From contig CAKRRN010000007.1 of the NCBI GenBank assembly GCA_934394435.1, positions 1 to 64,000 of the forward strand: 64,000 nt of DNA. The letters are read 5' to 3'. Under the pieces are notes generated by a model. It had not been told where the DNA came from, searched no databases, and saw nothing but the letters and a program-made list of their open reading frames with translations. The translations under genes were made by a program, and so were the position numbers. Source of the DNA: an uncultured Bacteroidaceae bacterium (GTDB lineage: Bacteria; Bacteroidota; Bacteroidia; Bacteroidales; Bacteroidaceae). Shown piece by piece: positions 16,504 through 25,943 of this stretch (positions are counted from its first letter, which is position 1; every line of letters starts with the position of its first letter).

Positions 16504-17403
16504 ATGACGATAAAGAAGAAATACGGCCCTGCATTGGGCAGAGGACTGGACGCGCTGCTGGACACAAGCGAAGTGCGCACGGGTGGCTCGTCGAACATAG
16601 GCGAGGTGGACGTAATGCTCATCAAGCCAAACCCAGACCAGCCCAGAAGGGAGTTTAACGAAGAGAACCTGCGCGAACTGGCTGACAGCATAGCGCAGAT
16701 AGGCATCGTACAACCCATCACACTGAGAGACACGGGAGACGGATTCTACACCATCATAGCCGGAGAGAGGCGATGGAGAGCCTGCCAGATGGCTGGCATG
16801 ACTCACATACCTGCCTACATACGCACGGTGGACGATGAGAATATGATGGAGATGGCTCTGGTGGAGAACATCCAGAGACAGGACCTGACAGCACTGGAGG
16901 TGGCTCTGGCATACCAGCATCTGATAGAGCAATACGGACTGACGCAGGAGCAGCTGAGCGAAAAGGTGGGCAAGAACCGCGCCACGGTGACCAACTACCT
17001 GCGACTGCTGAAACTGCCTGCCCCCATACAGGTGGCACTGAAGGAGAAGCAGATCGACATGGGTCACGCACGTGCCCTGCTGGCACTGGACGACCCAAAG
17101 GCACAGTTGCACGTGTTTGAGGAGATGCTCAGACAGGGACTGAGCGTGCGACGCGTGGAGGAGATGGTGAAGGAACTGGCGACGGGCGGCAGCGTGAAGG
17201 GTGCTAACGGCAAACGCATTCGTCAGAAGGGGTCTGCGCTGAGCACCGAATACAACGTGCTACGCGACAGCCTGAGCAACTTCTTCCAAACAAAGGTGCA
17301 GATGACCTGCTCCGAACGCGGAAAGGGCAAAATCAGCATTCCCTTTGCCAACGAAGCGGAACTGGAGCGCATCATGGAAATATTTGACAGACTAAAGAAT
17401 TGA
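16504..17403 (+). CDS. parB: Chromosome-partitioning protein ParB (Spo0J)
   Basis: 299 residues. Domains: the ParB N-terminal nuclease-like CTPase fold ('IKPNPDQPRREFNEENL', 'QPITLRDTGDGFYTIIAGERRWRA', with the GERRWRA motif), then a helix-turn-helix ('LTQEQLSEKVGKNRATVTNYLRLLKL'), then a C-terminal dimer segment. It loads at parS and slides as a CTP-gated clamp. It follows parA closely, and its TGA overlaps the TTG start of the next gene by 4 nt, so the par genes and the envelope protein downstream appear to be one operon. No good parS was found in the window. Confidence 0.97.
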   Translation: MTIKKKYGPALGRGLDALLDTSEVRTGGSSNIGEVDVMLIKPNPDQPRREFNEENLRELADSIAQIGIVQPITLRDTGDGFYTIIAGERRWRACQMAGMTHIPAYIRTVDDENMMEMALVENIQRQDLTALEVALAYQHLIEQYGLTQEQLSEKVGKNRATVTNYLRLLKLPAPIQVALKEKQIDMGHARALLALDDPKAQLHVFEEMLRQGLSVRRVEEMVKELATGGSVKGANGKRIRQKGSALSTEYNVLRDSLSNFFQTKVQMTCSERGKGKISIPFANEAELERIMEIFDRLKN

Positions 17404-18161
17404 AAGCGCAAGGCTCCATATCACTCAAGAGCAGACTGGCCGTATGGATTATGGTGGCATGCTGGTGTGTGGCAGGACACACAATGGCGCAGCAACCAGT
17501 AGGAACGTCTGAGCAACCCCTCAAGGGAGAACCTCAGAAAACCCTCACAGATAGCCTCACGGCGGAGACCATTGGAGAGGAATTCAGAGATAGCTCCGCA
17601 ACGGCTTCGATGGCAGACAGTCTGATAAAGAAGACTCTGAAAACCAAAGAGAAGCAACTATTCCAGCCAGATCCCATACGGTCGATGTGGCTGGCATTGG
17701 TGTTTCCCGGAGGAGGACAGATAAACAACAGGAAATACTGGAAGTTGCCCATTATCTACGGAGGATACTTGGGATGTGCCTACGCACTGACCTGGAACAA
17801 CCAGATGCTGAAGGACTACTCACAGGCATACCTGGACATCATGGACAGCGACCCCAACACGAAGAGCTACGAGAAGATGCTGCCCATGGGATACGACATC
17901 ACAGGCAAGGAAGACCGCTTCAAGGAGATTTTCAAGAACAAGAAGAACCACTTCCGACGCTTCAGAGACATGAGCATATTCGCCTTTGCCGGTGTGTACC
18001 TCATATCTGTGGTAGACGCATACGTAGACGCTGAGCTGTCGTCGTTTGACATCAGTCCTGACCTAAGCCTACACATGGAACCGGGAATGATAGAAACCTA
18101 CATGGAGGGCGGACGCTCGCACAAGAAGATTCCTGCCATAAACCTCTGTCTGAACTTCTGA
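17400..18161 (+). CDS. DUF5683-domain membrane protein
   Basis: 253 residues from a TTG start overlapping the parB stop (TTGA). The N-terminus reads as a signal/anchor ('LAVWIMVACWCVAGHTMAQ'). The conserved part begins with 'RSMWLALVFPGGGQINNRKYWKLPIIYGGY', a DUF5683 hallmark with hydrophobic helices, and continues with 'FRRFRDMSIFAFAGVYLISVVDAYVDA'. The C-terminus is a short extracytoplasmic tail. The function is unknown; the family is confined to Bacteroidota and is usually found beside parB and mltD, as here. An ATG farther in would cut the signal sequence, so the TTG start is preferred. Confidence 0.85.
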   Translation: MKAQGSISLKSRLAVWIMVACWCVAGHTMAQQPVGTSEQPLKGEPQKTLTDSLTAETIGEEFRDSSATASMADSLIKKTLKTKEKQLFQPDPIRSMWLALVFPGGGQINNRKYWKLPIIYGGYLGCAYALTWNNQMLKDYSQAYLDIMDSDPNTKSYEKMLPMGYDITGKEDRFKEIFKNKKNHFRRFRDMSIFAFAGVYLISVVDAYVDAELSSFDISPDLSLHMEPGMIETYMEGGRSHKKIPAINLCLNF

Positions 18162-18213
18162 CAAGACAAGGAGAGGACACACAGGTAGGAAGAATGTATA
18201 GAGAGAAACAAAC

Positions 18214-19479
18214 ATGAGAAAGATATTACGCAACGCCATGCTGGCAGCAGCCTTCGCGCTGACAGGCATGACACAGGCAGCAGCCCAGGAAGTGGCTGCC
18301 GACACCACATCGAACGCCACAGACGACTCGCTGGTACTGCCCGAAGGCATGGAGACACGCGAGATGGACAGCCTGCTGATGAGCTGGGCTGTGAGAAACA
18401 ACCTGTCCTTTGGCGAGGACTGTCACACCACGGGAGAAGTGGTCACCTACGAACCAGAGGTGTACCAGTCGAGACTACGACGGTTGCCCAACGTGATAGC
18501 CATGCCCTACAACGATGTGGTAAGGAAATACATAGACCAATACGGAGGCCGTCTGCGTCGCTCGGTAAGCGTGATGCTGGGGGCTTTCAACTTCTACGTC
18601 CCCATCTTCGAAGAGGCACTTGAGAGCTACCAGATACCTCTGGAGCTGAAATACCTGCCCGTGATAGAAAGCGCACTCAACCCAGGAGCTACAAGCCGCG
18701 TGGGAGCAGCAGGGCTCTGGCAGTTCATGGTGACTACTGGCAAGCAGTACGGACTGGAGGTGACCAGTCTGGTGGACGAGAGACGCGACCCCGTGAAAGC
18801 AAGTTACGCTGCTGCCAGATACCTAAAAGACCTGTACGACATATTCGGGGACTGGACACTGGTGATTGCCAGTTACAACTGTGGGCCTAACAACGTGAGC
18901 AAGGCCATCAAGCGTGCTGGTGGAGCCACCGACTACTGGAGCATCTATGCCTATCTGCCTCGTGAGACACAAGGCTACGTGCCAGCATTTATCGCAGCAA
19001 ACTACATCATGAACTACTACTGCGACCATAATATCTGTCCCGTAAACACCACCCTGCCTGCCACTACCGACACTCTGGTGGTGAACCGCAACGTGCGCAT
19101 GGAACGCATAGAGCAAATCTGCGGCATCGCACACGATGAGCTGAAGGCTCTGAACCCCCAATACCGCACAAGCCTCATACCTGGAGAGGCACGACCCTGT
19201 ATCCTACGTATGCCAGGCGACAAGATAAACGCGTTTCTGGGAGCAGGAGACAGCATCTACGTACAGCCAGAGGAGCAGACAAACGTAGTGGAGGTGGCAG
19301 TGAAGGAAACGCCCAAGCGTGCGACACGTAGCTCAAGAAGCCAGACCGTGAGAATACGCAAGGGAGACACCCTGGGAGCCATTGCCCGAAGAAACCACAC
19401 CACGGTGGATAAGATAAAACGTCTGAACGGAATGAGAAGCACCCGTATAAAACCAGGACAGCGAATCAGAGTAAAATAA
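18214..19479 (+). CDS. mltD: Membrane-bound lytic murein transglycosylase D with LysM domains
   Basis: 421 residues. Signal peptide to about residue 25 (TGMTQAAAQE). The GH23 lytic transglycosylase domain spans ~110-270, with the catalytic Glu in 'LPVIESALNPGATSRVGAAG', then 'GLWQFMVTTG' and 'VIASYNCGPNNVSKAI'. A degenerate LysM-like segment (~290-340, 'ICGIAHDELKALNPQYRTSL') precedes a clear C-terminal LysM ('VRIRKGDTLGAIARRNHTTV'). It cleaves peptidoglycan to 1,6-anhydro-muropeptides in the periplasm and probably contributes to septum or wall remodelling. It is in the par-rel operon, six bases before the next gene. Confidence 0.95.
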   Translation: MRKILRNAMLAAAFALTGMTQAAAQEVAADTTSNATDDSLVLPEGMETREMDSLLMSWAVRNNLSFGEDCHTTGEVVTYEPEVYQSRLRRLPNVIAMPYNDVVRKYIDQYGGRLRRSVSVMLGAFNFYVPIFEEALESYQIPLELKYLPVIESALNPGATSRVGAAGLWQFMVTTGKQYGLEVTSLVDERRDPVKASYAAARYLKDLYDIFGDWTLVIASYNCGPNNVSKAIKRAGGATDYWSIYAYLPRETQGYVPAFIAANYIMNYYCDHNICPVNTTLPATTDTLVVNRNVRMERIEQICGIAHDELKALNPQYRTSLIPGEARPCILRMPGDKINAFLGAGDSIYVQPEEQTNVVEVAVKETPKRATRSSRSQTVRIRKGDTLGAIARRNHTTVDKIKRLNGMRSTRIKPGQRIRVK

Positions 19480-19485
19480 GAAGGT

Positions 19486-21735
19486 ATGGAGCAGATGACA
19501 AGCAGAGAGCAAGAAGACGCTCGCATGGTGGAAGCGGCTTACAAGCACTTGGTGGACACCTACCTACAGTCAAGACACCGCAAGCACACAGAAATCATAG
19601 AGAAAGCCTTCAACTTTGCACGACAGGCGCACAAGGGGGTGAGGCGACTTTCTGGAGAGCCATACATCATGCACCCCATAGCGGTGGCACAGATCGCCTG
19701 TGAGGAAATCGGCCTGGGCAGCACGAGCATCTGCGCTGCGTTGCTCCACGACGTGGTGGAAGACACAGACTATACGGTGGAAGACATCGAGAATATCTTC
19801 GGACCCAAGATAGCACAAATCACAGACGGACTGACCAAGATATCTGGAGGAATCTTTGGCGATAAGGCATCGGCACAGGCTGAATCCTTCAAGAAACTGC
19901 TGCTGACGATGAGCGACGACATACGGGTGATACTCATCAAGATATCGGACCGACTGCACAACATGCGCACGCTGGGAAGCCAACTGCCCAACAAGCAATA
20001 CAAGATTGCAGGCGAGACGCTATACATCTACGCGCCACTTGCCAACAGACTCGGACTAAACAAGATAAAGGAGGAGCTGGAAGATCTCAGCTTCAGCTAC
20101 GAGCACCCCGAAGAATACCGAGACATCAAGCAGAAACTGGCAGACATGAAGGAGCATCTGACCAACATCTTCGACCAGTTTACAGCCCCCATCAGAGAGA
20201 AGCTTGACGCCACAGGACTCAAATACGAAATCAAGGCACGTATCAAGTCGCCCTACAGCATCTGGACCAAGATGCAGAACAAGCATATCGGGTTTGACGA
20301 GATATACGACATACTGGCGGTACGCATCGTATTCCAAAACGAAGGCGTGCAAGACGAGATAGCCGAGTGCTTCCAGATATACGCCATCGCCAGCAGCATA
20401 TACAAGCCTCATCCCGAACGGTTCCGCGACTGGCTCTCGCACCCGAAAGCCAACGGATACCAAGCGCTGCACACCACTCTGATGAGCCATACGGGACAGT
20501 GGATAGAGGTGCAGATACGCAGTCAGAGGATGGACGAGATGGCAGAACAGGGATTTGCCGCGCACTGGAAATACAAGGAGGGAAGCAAGACCAGCGAGGA
20601 CAGCGAGAACGAACTGGACAAGTGGTTGCACACCATCAAGGAGATACTGGATGACCCACAGCCAAACGCCATCGACTTTCTGGACACCATCAAGCTCAAC
20701 CTGTACGCAAGCGAGATATTCGTGGTAACGCCCAAGGGTGACTTCAAGACAATGCCTGCGGACAGCACCGTGCTGGACTTCGCCTTCACCATACACACCT
20801 TTTTGGGTACTCACTGTATCGGAGCGAAAGTAAACCACAAGCTGGAACCCATCAGCTATGTGTTGCAAAGCGGTGACCAGGTGGAGATACTGACCTCGAA
20901 GACCCAAAAGGTGGCAAAGGAATGGATGGACTTTGTGACCACAGCCAAAGCAAAAGGGAAGATACAAGCAGTGCTCCGCCGAGAGGAAAGAGAGAAGCAG
21001 AAGCATGGAGAGGATGTCCTGAACGATTTTTTCCAGGCGCACGACATGGACAGCAACAGCGTGAGTATAGACAAGTTACGCTGTTTCCACAACATGTCTA
21101 CGCGCGATGCCTTCCTGTCTGAAGTGGGTGCAGGAGTAATCACATTGGGCGATGCCGATGTGGCTGTACTAAAGGGGAAAAATCCAGAAAAAGGAGGATG
21201 GAGCAGGTATCTCAACTTCTTCATGCGACACCATACGCCCGAAATTCCCGAAGAACCGAAGGAAGAACCCGTGCCACTGGTAATCGACAAGAAGAAGCCT
21301 CTGATACTGAACGAGGAGACCATCGGACGATACACCATCTGTGACCATTGCCACCCCATCCCAGGTGATGATGTGCTGGGCTACTTTGATGGTAAGACCA
21401 ATATCACAATCCATAAACGCCAGTGTGAGATAGCCGCCAAACTGAAAGCAAGTGACGGCAACCATATCTTGGCAGCCAACTGGGACACGCACAAGAAGCT
21501 GTTCTTCCCAGCCACCATACACGTGAACGGCATTGACCACGTGGGCGTATTGCACCAGATAACAGGGGTGCTCTCACAACAGCTCAATGTGAACATACAG
21601 CATCTGAACGTGGATACGCACGATGGCATCTTCGAATGTGAGATACGTCTGGGGGTACACGATGTGAACGATGTACAGGATATCTGCCGCGACCTGAAGC
21701 GCATTCCAGAAATAGAGGATGTGGTGAGATTCTGA
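19486..21735 (+). CDS. rel: Bifunctional (p)ppGpp synthetase/hydrolase RelA/SpoT
   Basis: 749 residues, full length. Domains in order: HD hydrolase (~45-200, 'GEPYIMHPIAVAQIACEEIG', 'ICAALLHDVVEDTDYT' with the intact HD pair), synthetase (~240-365, 'RIKSPYSIWTKM', 'YQALHTTLMSHTG', 'EVQIRSQRMDEMAEQGFAAH'), TGS (~405-465, 'VVTPKGDFKTMPADSTVLDF'), a Zn-finger-like segment with 'CDHCHPIPGDDVLGYF', and a C-terminal ACT domain ('VGVLHQITGVLSQQLNVNI'). Both catalytic domains look intact, so this is probably the main stringent-response enzyme. It follows mltD by six bases and is followed by the phosphatase gene. Confidence 0.96.
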   Translation: MEQMTSREQEDARMVEAAYKHLVDTYLQSRHRKHTEIIEKAFNFARQAHKGVRRLSGEPYIMHPIAVAQIACEEIGLGSTSICAALLHDVVEDTDYTVEDIENIFGPKIAQITDGLTKISGGIFGDKASAQAESFKKLLLTMSDDIRVILIKISDRLHNMRTLGSQLPNKQYKIAGETLYIYAPLANRLGLNKIKEELEDLSFSYEHPEEYRDIKQKLADMKEHLTNIFDQFTAPIREKLDATGLKYEIKARIKSPYSIWTKMQNKHIGFDEIYDILAVRIVFQNEGVQDEIAECFQIYAIASSIYKPHPERFRDWLSHPKANGYQALHTTLMSHTGQWIEVQIRSQRMDEMAEQGFAAHWKYKEGSKTSEDSENELDKWLHTIKEILDDPQPNAIDFLDTIKLNLYASEIFVVTPKGDFKTMPADSTVLDFAFTIHTFLGTHCIGAKVNHKLEPISYVLQSGDQVEILTSKTQKVAKEWMDFVTTAKAKGKIQAVLRREEREKQKHGEDVLNDFFQAHDMDSNSVSIDKLRCFHNMSTRDAFLSEVGAGVITLGDADVAVLKGKNPEKGGWSRYLNFFMRHHTPEIPEEPKEEPVPLVIDKKKPLILNEETIGRYTICDHCHPIPGDDVLGYFDGKTNITIHKRQCEIAAKLKASDGNHILAANWDTHKKLFFPATIHVNGIDHVGVLHQITGVLSQQLNVNIQHLNVDTHDGIFECEIRLGVHDVNDVQDICRDLKRIPEIEDVVRF

Positions 21736-21769
21736 CCGAAAGACTCGCCACGACAAGAAAAAAAGCCTC

Positions 21770-22246
21770 ATGAAGAAGAAGATACTGTTTGTCTGCCACG
21801 GAAATATCTGCCGCAGCCCAATGGCAGAATTCATAATGAAGAAAATGGTGAAGGATGCCAACCGAGAGGCGGAGTTTGAGATAGACAGCGCAGCCACCTC
21901 GACCGAAGAGGAAGGCAACGACATCTACCCACGGGCGAAATCATGCTTACGTACACACAATATTCCCTTCACCCATAGAGAAGCCAGACAGATAACTCAT
22001 GCCGACTATGACTATTACGACCATATCTATCTGATGGACAACAACAACTATGCATGGATCTCACACCTCATGCCCGACCTCGTATGGCGCACAGCCTCAG
22101 GATGGGCAGACCGGGATGGCAAGATTTCGCTACTCATGGAACTGACAGGGAACACTCGCGATGTGGCAGATCCCTGGTACACAGGTAACTTCGAAATCAC
22201 TTATCACGATATCCTGCATGCCCTTTCTCATTTGTTGGCAGAGTGA
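21770..22246 (+). CDS. Low-molecular-weight protein tyrosine phosphatase
   Basis: 158 residues, typical for the family. The P-loop CX5R is at residues 9-15 ('VCHGNICRSPMAEF'), and the general-acid Asp is in 'VADPWYTG' near the C-terminus. In Bacteroidota such enzymes occur near capsule or envelope genes, but here the context is the par-rel operon and the substrate is unknown. It starts 34 nt after rel. Confidence 0.93.
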   Translation: MKKKILFVCHGNICRSPMAEFIMKKMVKDANREAEFEIDSAATSTEEEGNDIYPRAKSCLRTHNIPFTHREARQITHADYDYYDHIYLMDNNNYAWISHLMPDLVWRTASGWADRDGKISLLMELTGNTRDVADPWYTGNFEITYHDILHALSHLLAE

Positions 22247-22295
22247 TTTGATTTTTTATTACTAATTTTGCAGCGTTTTTTCCACCCAGAATACA

Positions 22296-23294
22296 ATGAG
22301 CATACGCAAGGTGACGAACTTTTTTGCCAAGGTGGTGCTGCCCATGATGCTGGCAGTGGGCATCCTTTGGTGGATGTATCGCGGGCTACAATGGGAGCAG
22401 CTGGAGCACGTGTTAGACAGCGAGATGTCGTGGACATGGATGCTGCTGAGCATGCCTTTTGGCATCCTGGCTCAAGTGTTGCGCGGCATACGTTGGCAGC
22501 AAGTGATGCGCCCAATGGGAGAGCGTCCGCGTCTGCACACCTGCATCAATGCGGTATTTCTCAGCTATGCCAGTAGTCTGGTGGTGCCTCGTGTGGGCGA
22601 GGTGTTGCGCTGTGGTGTGCTGAAACGCTATGAGGGAACAAACTTCGGACGTTCGGTGGGGACGGTGGTGACAGAGAGAGCTGTAGACATGATACTGATT
22701 ATCCTACTGTCAACAGCCGTATTCCTGTATAAGATACCCGTTTTTCTCACGTTTTTCCATACTACAGGTGTGTCGCTCAACGGGTTTCTCTCGTCCTTCT
22801 CCCCAGCTGGTTGGGCTGTGACGGCAGTCTGTGCACTGTTTCTTATCCTGGGTTCCATATACATGCTGAAACGCATGGGGCTGTTCTCGCGCACACGTTC
22901 TGTACTGGAGGACCTTCGTTCGGGACTGCTTTCCGTATGCGAAGTAGATAACGTGACGCTCTTCTTTGCCTACTCCATCGGCATATGGGTCTGCTATTTC
23001 CTCCACTTCTATCTCACCTTCTTCTGTTTTGCATCCACCTCTGGTCTCAGCATGATGGCAGCCATGGTAGCATTTGTGGTGGGCACATTCGCAGTACTTG
23101 TTCCCACCCCCAACGGAGCTGGTCCCTGGCACTTTGCAGTAAAGAGCGTACTGGTGCTATACGGAATCCCCCAAACAGAGAGTGCCATCTTTGTACTCAT
23201 CGTACATACACTGCAGACGTTGCTGGTGGTGCTCCTGGGGCTCTATGCCCTTCTGACCTTAGCCTTCACACCTATGGCAGAAAAACACATATAG
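22296..23294 (+). CDS. Flippase-like / LPG-synthase-TM-domain integral membrane protein
   Basis: 332 residues with about eight hydrophobic segments (for example 'VVLPMMLAVGILWWMYRGL', 'MDLIIILLSTAVFL'-type and 'WAVTAVCALFLILGSIYML'). Conserved stretches 'AQVLRGIRWQQVM', 'SSLVVPRVGEVLRCGVL' and 'VVTERAVDMILI' match the COG0392/UPF0104 family (YbhN-like, lysylphosphatidylglycerol synthase transmembrane domain). The catalytic C-terminal acetyltransferase-like half is absent, so lipid or glycan translocation is more likely than aminoacyl transfer. It lies 49 nt after the phosphatase. A TAATTTTG at 22263-22270 could be an internal promoter, but it lacks a spaced TTG. Confidence 0.8.
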   Translation: MSIRKVTNFFAKVVLPMMLAVGILWWMYRGLQWEQLEHVLDSEMSWTWMLLSMPFGILAQVLRGIRWQQVMRPMGERPRLHTCINAVFLSYASSLVVPRVGEVLRCGVLKRYEGTNFGRSVGTVVTERAVDMILIILLSTAVFLYKIPVFLTFFHTTGVSLNGFLSSFSPAGWAVTAVCALFLILGSIYMLKRMGLFSRTRSVLEDLRSGLLSVCEVDNVTLFFAYSIGIWVCYFLHFYLTFFCFASTSGLSMMAAMVAFVVGTFAVLVPTPNGAGPWHFAVKSVLVLYGIPQTESAIFVLIVHTLQTLLVVLLGLYALLTLAFTPMAEKHI

Positions 23295-23371
23295 GATACT
23301 TGGGCATGTATCCTAAGATACTTGACAAAGTATCCTAAGATACTTGGCGAAGTATCCTAAGATACCTACAA
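23292..23371. repeat. 22-bp palindromic tandem array, copy 1
   Basis: GTATCCTAAGATAC starts at 23308, 23330 and 23352, exactly 22 bp apart, with an extra partial unit at 23292-23307. Each unit is a palindrome (GTATC-CTAA-GATAC) joined by spacers such as TTGACAAA and TTGGCGAA. The array begins at the flippase stop codon. A sister array sharing an identical 22-bp unit is at 59708-59795. Confidence 0.93.
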
Positions 23372-23428
23372 GAGGATGTTTTTTCGGTTCGCCCAACATC
23401 ACCGATGCAAAAAAAACATTGCATGGGG

Positions 23429-23459
23429 TTGGTCAGCTCAAATAAATTCCATAAGTTTG
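23429..23459 (+). promoter_or_regulatory. Promoter of the secreted protein gene at 23491
   Basis: TTG (23429-23431)-N20-TAAGTTTG (23452-23459), a full match to the Bacteroidetes -33/-7 pattern, 31 nt before the ATG. Confidence 0.7.
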
Positions 23460-23490
23460 CCACAAGAATCACAAATCAAGAACTACAACT

Positions 23491-24297
23491 ATGAAGCACC
23501 GTTTATCATCCTTTATGGCTGTGGCATTGTTGGCCATAGGTTCCTTGCAGGCAAAAATAGTGGAAGTGAAAACTGCAGGGACACTCTCCACCCTACTCTC
23601 AACTGAAGAACAAACGACATGCACATCGCTGACCCTGAAAGGGAAGCTGAACTCAGAGGACATACGTGTACTGCGCAGCATGGCTGGCTATCGTGAGCAA
23701 GAGGGAACCCCTGTGGGACGCTTGGAGGAACTGGACTTGAGCGAAGCCCGACTGGTGAGTTCCAACAAACCCTTTATGACCATTGATGCTGCACAAAACC
23801 ACCTGGTGGGTACTGCCCTGCCAGCACGCATGGTGAGGATGGCACTTGATGACCCTCAGGCAGGAAAGGTTTTGACCATAGGATTTGAAAAGGTGAAATA
23901 CAGAATCAGCTCGTATGCCCCATGCTTTATACTGGGTTGCAAGGAGAACGTGCCCTTGCTCTCTGTCACTGCATTGGGGAAAGACTGGGAGCACTCTGCT
24001 GGCAACTACGCAAGCTTCATGTGGGAGTTGGCAGAAGGTGACTTCTGGTTTGCCAAAGGCATCTCGAAGGAACAGGAAAAGGAACTGAAGAACTTGGGAC
24101 TGGAACGCTTCACCGGACATGAACTCCGACAAGAGAACGGGCATTACATACTGGTTGCGATGACCCAAAAGGGTGTCTTCTGCCACGACACATTCTATGG
24201 CTGCACATCCCTACGTACAGTGGTGCTTCCCGATAAAACGAAACTGGACGGAAGCGTAGAGATAAAAGACTGCCCTATAAAATACATACGGAAATAA
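23491..24297 (+). CDS. Secreted protein with BspA/LRR-like C-terminal motif, function unknown
   Basis: 268 residues with a signal peptide (KHRLSSFMAVALLAIGSLQA). The pattern 'LKGKLNSEDIRVLRSM...LEELDLSEARL' in the N-terminal half and 'HDTFYGCTSLRTVVLPD' at the end are typical of leucine-rich-repeat surface proteins of the BspA type. Only about two repeat units are recognisable; the middle (residues ~95-215) has no family I know. It has its own promoter, so it need not belong to the upstream operon. Export to the periplasm or surface is the only firm inference. Confidence 0.75.
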   Translation: MKHRLSSFMAVALLAIGSLQAKIVEVKTAGTLSTLLSTEEQTTCTSLTLKGKLNSEDIRVLRSMAGYREQEGTPVGRLEELDLSEARLVSSNKPFMTIDAAQNHLVGTALPARMVRMALDDPQAGKVLTIGFEKVKYRISSYAPCFILGCKENVPLLSVTALGKDWEHSAGNYASFMWELAEGDFWFAKGISKEQEKELKNLGLERFTGHELRQENGHYILVAMTQKGVFCHDTFYGCTSLRTVVLPDKTKLDGSVEIKDCPIKYIRK

Positions 24298-24337
24298 GTC
24301 TTTTTTAGCCACAAGTACAAAAAACGGAGCCAAGGAT

Positions 24338-24368
24338 TTGGTCATTTACCAAGAATGTCTTACCTTTG
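24338..24368 (+). promoter_or_regulatory. tRNA-Leu promoter
   Basis: TTG (24338-24340)-N20-TACCTTTG (24361-24368) ends 12 nt before the tRNA. It matches the phylum consensus exactly. Confidence 0.75.
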
Positions 24369-24380
24369 CACCCGTACAAA

Positions 24381-24462
24381 GCCCAGATGGCGGAATCGGT
24401 AGACGCGCTGGTCTCAAACACCAGTGGGGCAACCCGTGCCGGTTCGACCCCGGCTCTGGGTA
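24381..24462 (+). tRNA. tRNA-Leu (anticodon CAA)
   Basis: Acceptor GCCCAGA pairs with TCTGGGT, with discriminator A at 24462. The anticodon stem CTGGT/ACCAG frames the loop CTCAAAC, giving anticodon CAA, which reads UUG. A variable arm (GGGGCAACCC-like) and a T arm GCCGG-TTCGACC-CCGGC are present, consistent with a class II tRNA. The CCA end is not encoded. Confidence 0.95.
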
Positions 24463-24465
24463 CAG

Positions 24466-24501
24466 AAGTAGGTTACCAGTCGTATGATTGATAACCTACT
24501 T
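24466..24501 (+). terminator. tRNA terminator hairpin
   Basis: AAGTAGGTTA pairs with TAACCTACTT, followed by TCTTTATC. It starts four bases after the tRNA. Confidence 0.6.
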
Positions 24502-24629
24502 TCTTTATCAGGGGGCACTCAAAAAAAAGCAAAAACAAAGAACAAGCTCTCAGTAATCCTGGGGATCGTAACAGGAGGCCATTTATTCCGATGAGCCATC
24601 AGCTGGTCCACGGACAACCACTTACAAAT

Positions 24630-25841
24630 ATGAAGAAAACAGTTATCTCACTATGCTTGCTCGCCATGCTCACACCCGACATGCAGGCACAGCCTACACC
24701 ACGCACAGAACTTACCCCCACCCCACCTATGGGCTGGATGACATGGAACATGTTTAGGGGAAACATCAGCGAGCAACTCATACGAGAGACGGCAGACGCT
24801 ATGGTAGCAAGCGGACTGGCAGAAGCCGGATACAAGTATATCTTTATAGACGACCTATGGCAGGGCGGACGCGACGCACGCAACAACATCATACCTGACC
24901 CCACAAAGTTTCCATCGGGCATCAAAGCCCTGGCAGACTACGTGCATTCGCGTGGACTAAAGCTCGGCATATACTCTGACGCTGCACAACTCACCTGTGG
25001 AGGCGCAACCGCAAGCCTGGGCTTCGAGGAGCAGGACGCACGCACCTTTGCATCATGGGGTATCGACTATCTCAAGTATGATTACTGTAACGCCCCTGAG
25101 GACAGTGCTACCGCCCGCAAGCGATACCGCACTATGGCAGAAGCCTTGCAGAAGAGCGGCCGCGACATCGTACTCGGCATATGCGAGTGGGGACAGCGAC
25201 AGGCTGAAGAATGGTGCGCACAGGTGGGAGGCCAGCTCTGGCGTACGTCCTATGACGTACGTGACATGTGGAAAGACACCTTGCACCAAGGAGGCATGGG
25301 CATCTTAGACATCGTGAACATAACAGCGCCCCTCGCTCCTACCGTAAACCATAGTCAGTGGCCAGACATGGACATGCTGGTGGTGGGACTCAACGGCAAG
25401 GGAGGACCATCAAGTGAGCTGGGAGGAAAGGGATGCACACAACAGGAATACCAAAGCCAGATGAGTCTATGGTGTATGCTCTCCTCACCCCTTGCCCTAT
25501 CTAACGACTTACGCAAACTGACAGCCGACGACCTACGCATCATTGCCAACACAGAGGCTATCGCCATCAACCAAGACTCACTGGGCAAAGCAGCCGAACG
25601 CAAAGTATGGAAGGAGGATCACCAAGTGTTCGTACGACAACTGTCAAGAGGACGTTATGCTGTGGCACTGCTCAACAGTGCAGACAAGCAACAACGGCTG
25701 ACGGTGGACTTCAAGACACTGGGACTCATGGGTAAGTACCGCATGCGCGACATCTGGGCACACAAACAGATTGCAACAAAGGCAACACGCTGGACAGGCA
25801 TGGTGGCACCGCATGAAACGAAGGTATGGGTGATAGAATGA
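24630..25841 (+). CDS. GH27 alpha-galactosidase
   Basis: 403 residues from ATG 24630, which opens directly into a signal peptide (KKTVISLCLLAMLTPDMQAQ). An ATG at 24591 would add 13 residues ahead of it and is less likely. The barrel shows GH27 landmarks: 'PPMGWMTWNMF', 'FIDDLWQGGRD', 'GLKLGIYSDA', 'DYLKYDYCN' (nucleophile Asp 151) and 'WRTSYDVRDMW' (acid/base Asp 209). The C-terminal beta domain ends 'GMVAPHETKVWVIE'. It removes alpha-1,4- or 1,6-linked galactose from galactomannan or raffinose-type sugars in the periplasm or outside. It is a single enzyme without susC/susD beside it; a serpin gene follows. Confidence 0.93.
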   Translation: MKKTVISLCLLAMLTPDMQAQPTPRTELTPTPPMGWMTWNMFRGNISEQLIRETADAMVASGLAEAGYKYIFIDDLWQGGRDARNNIIPDPTKFPSGIKALADYVHSRGLKLGIYSDAAQLTCGGATASLGFEEQDARTFASWGIDYLKYDYCNAPEDSATARKRYRTMAEALQKSGRDIVLGICEWGQRQAEEWCAQVGGQLWRTSYDVRDMWKDTLHQGGMGILDIVNITAPLAPTVNHSQWPDMDMLVVGLNGKGGPSSELGGKGCTQQEYQSQMSLWCMLSSPLALSNDLRKLTADDLRIIANTEAIAINQDSLGKAAERKVWKEDHQVFVRQLSRGRYAVALLNSADKQQRLTVDFKTLGLMGKYRMRDIWAHKQIATKATRWTGMVAPHETKVWVIE

Positions 25842-25943
25842 CCAGTTTGGGTTAAAGAGGGTTAAATCAACAAAAGGTAGGCAAGAAAAAGTATGCGCTT
25901 TACGTTTATATTATATAGACAGAAACGCATAACAAGAAACCGT

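Noticed and set aside
21770..22246. Arsenate reductase instead of tyrosine phosphatase
   Set aside because: The CX5R loop and the Asp in 'DPWYTG' fit low-molecular-weight phosphatases; the Cys pair of arsenate reductases is missing.
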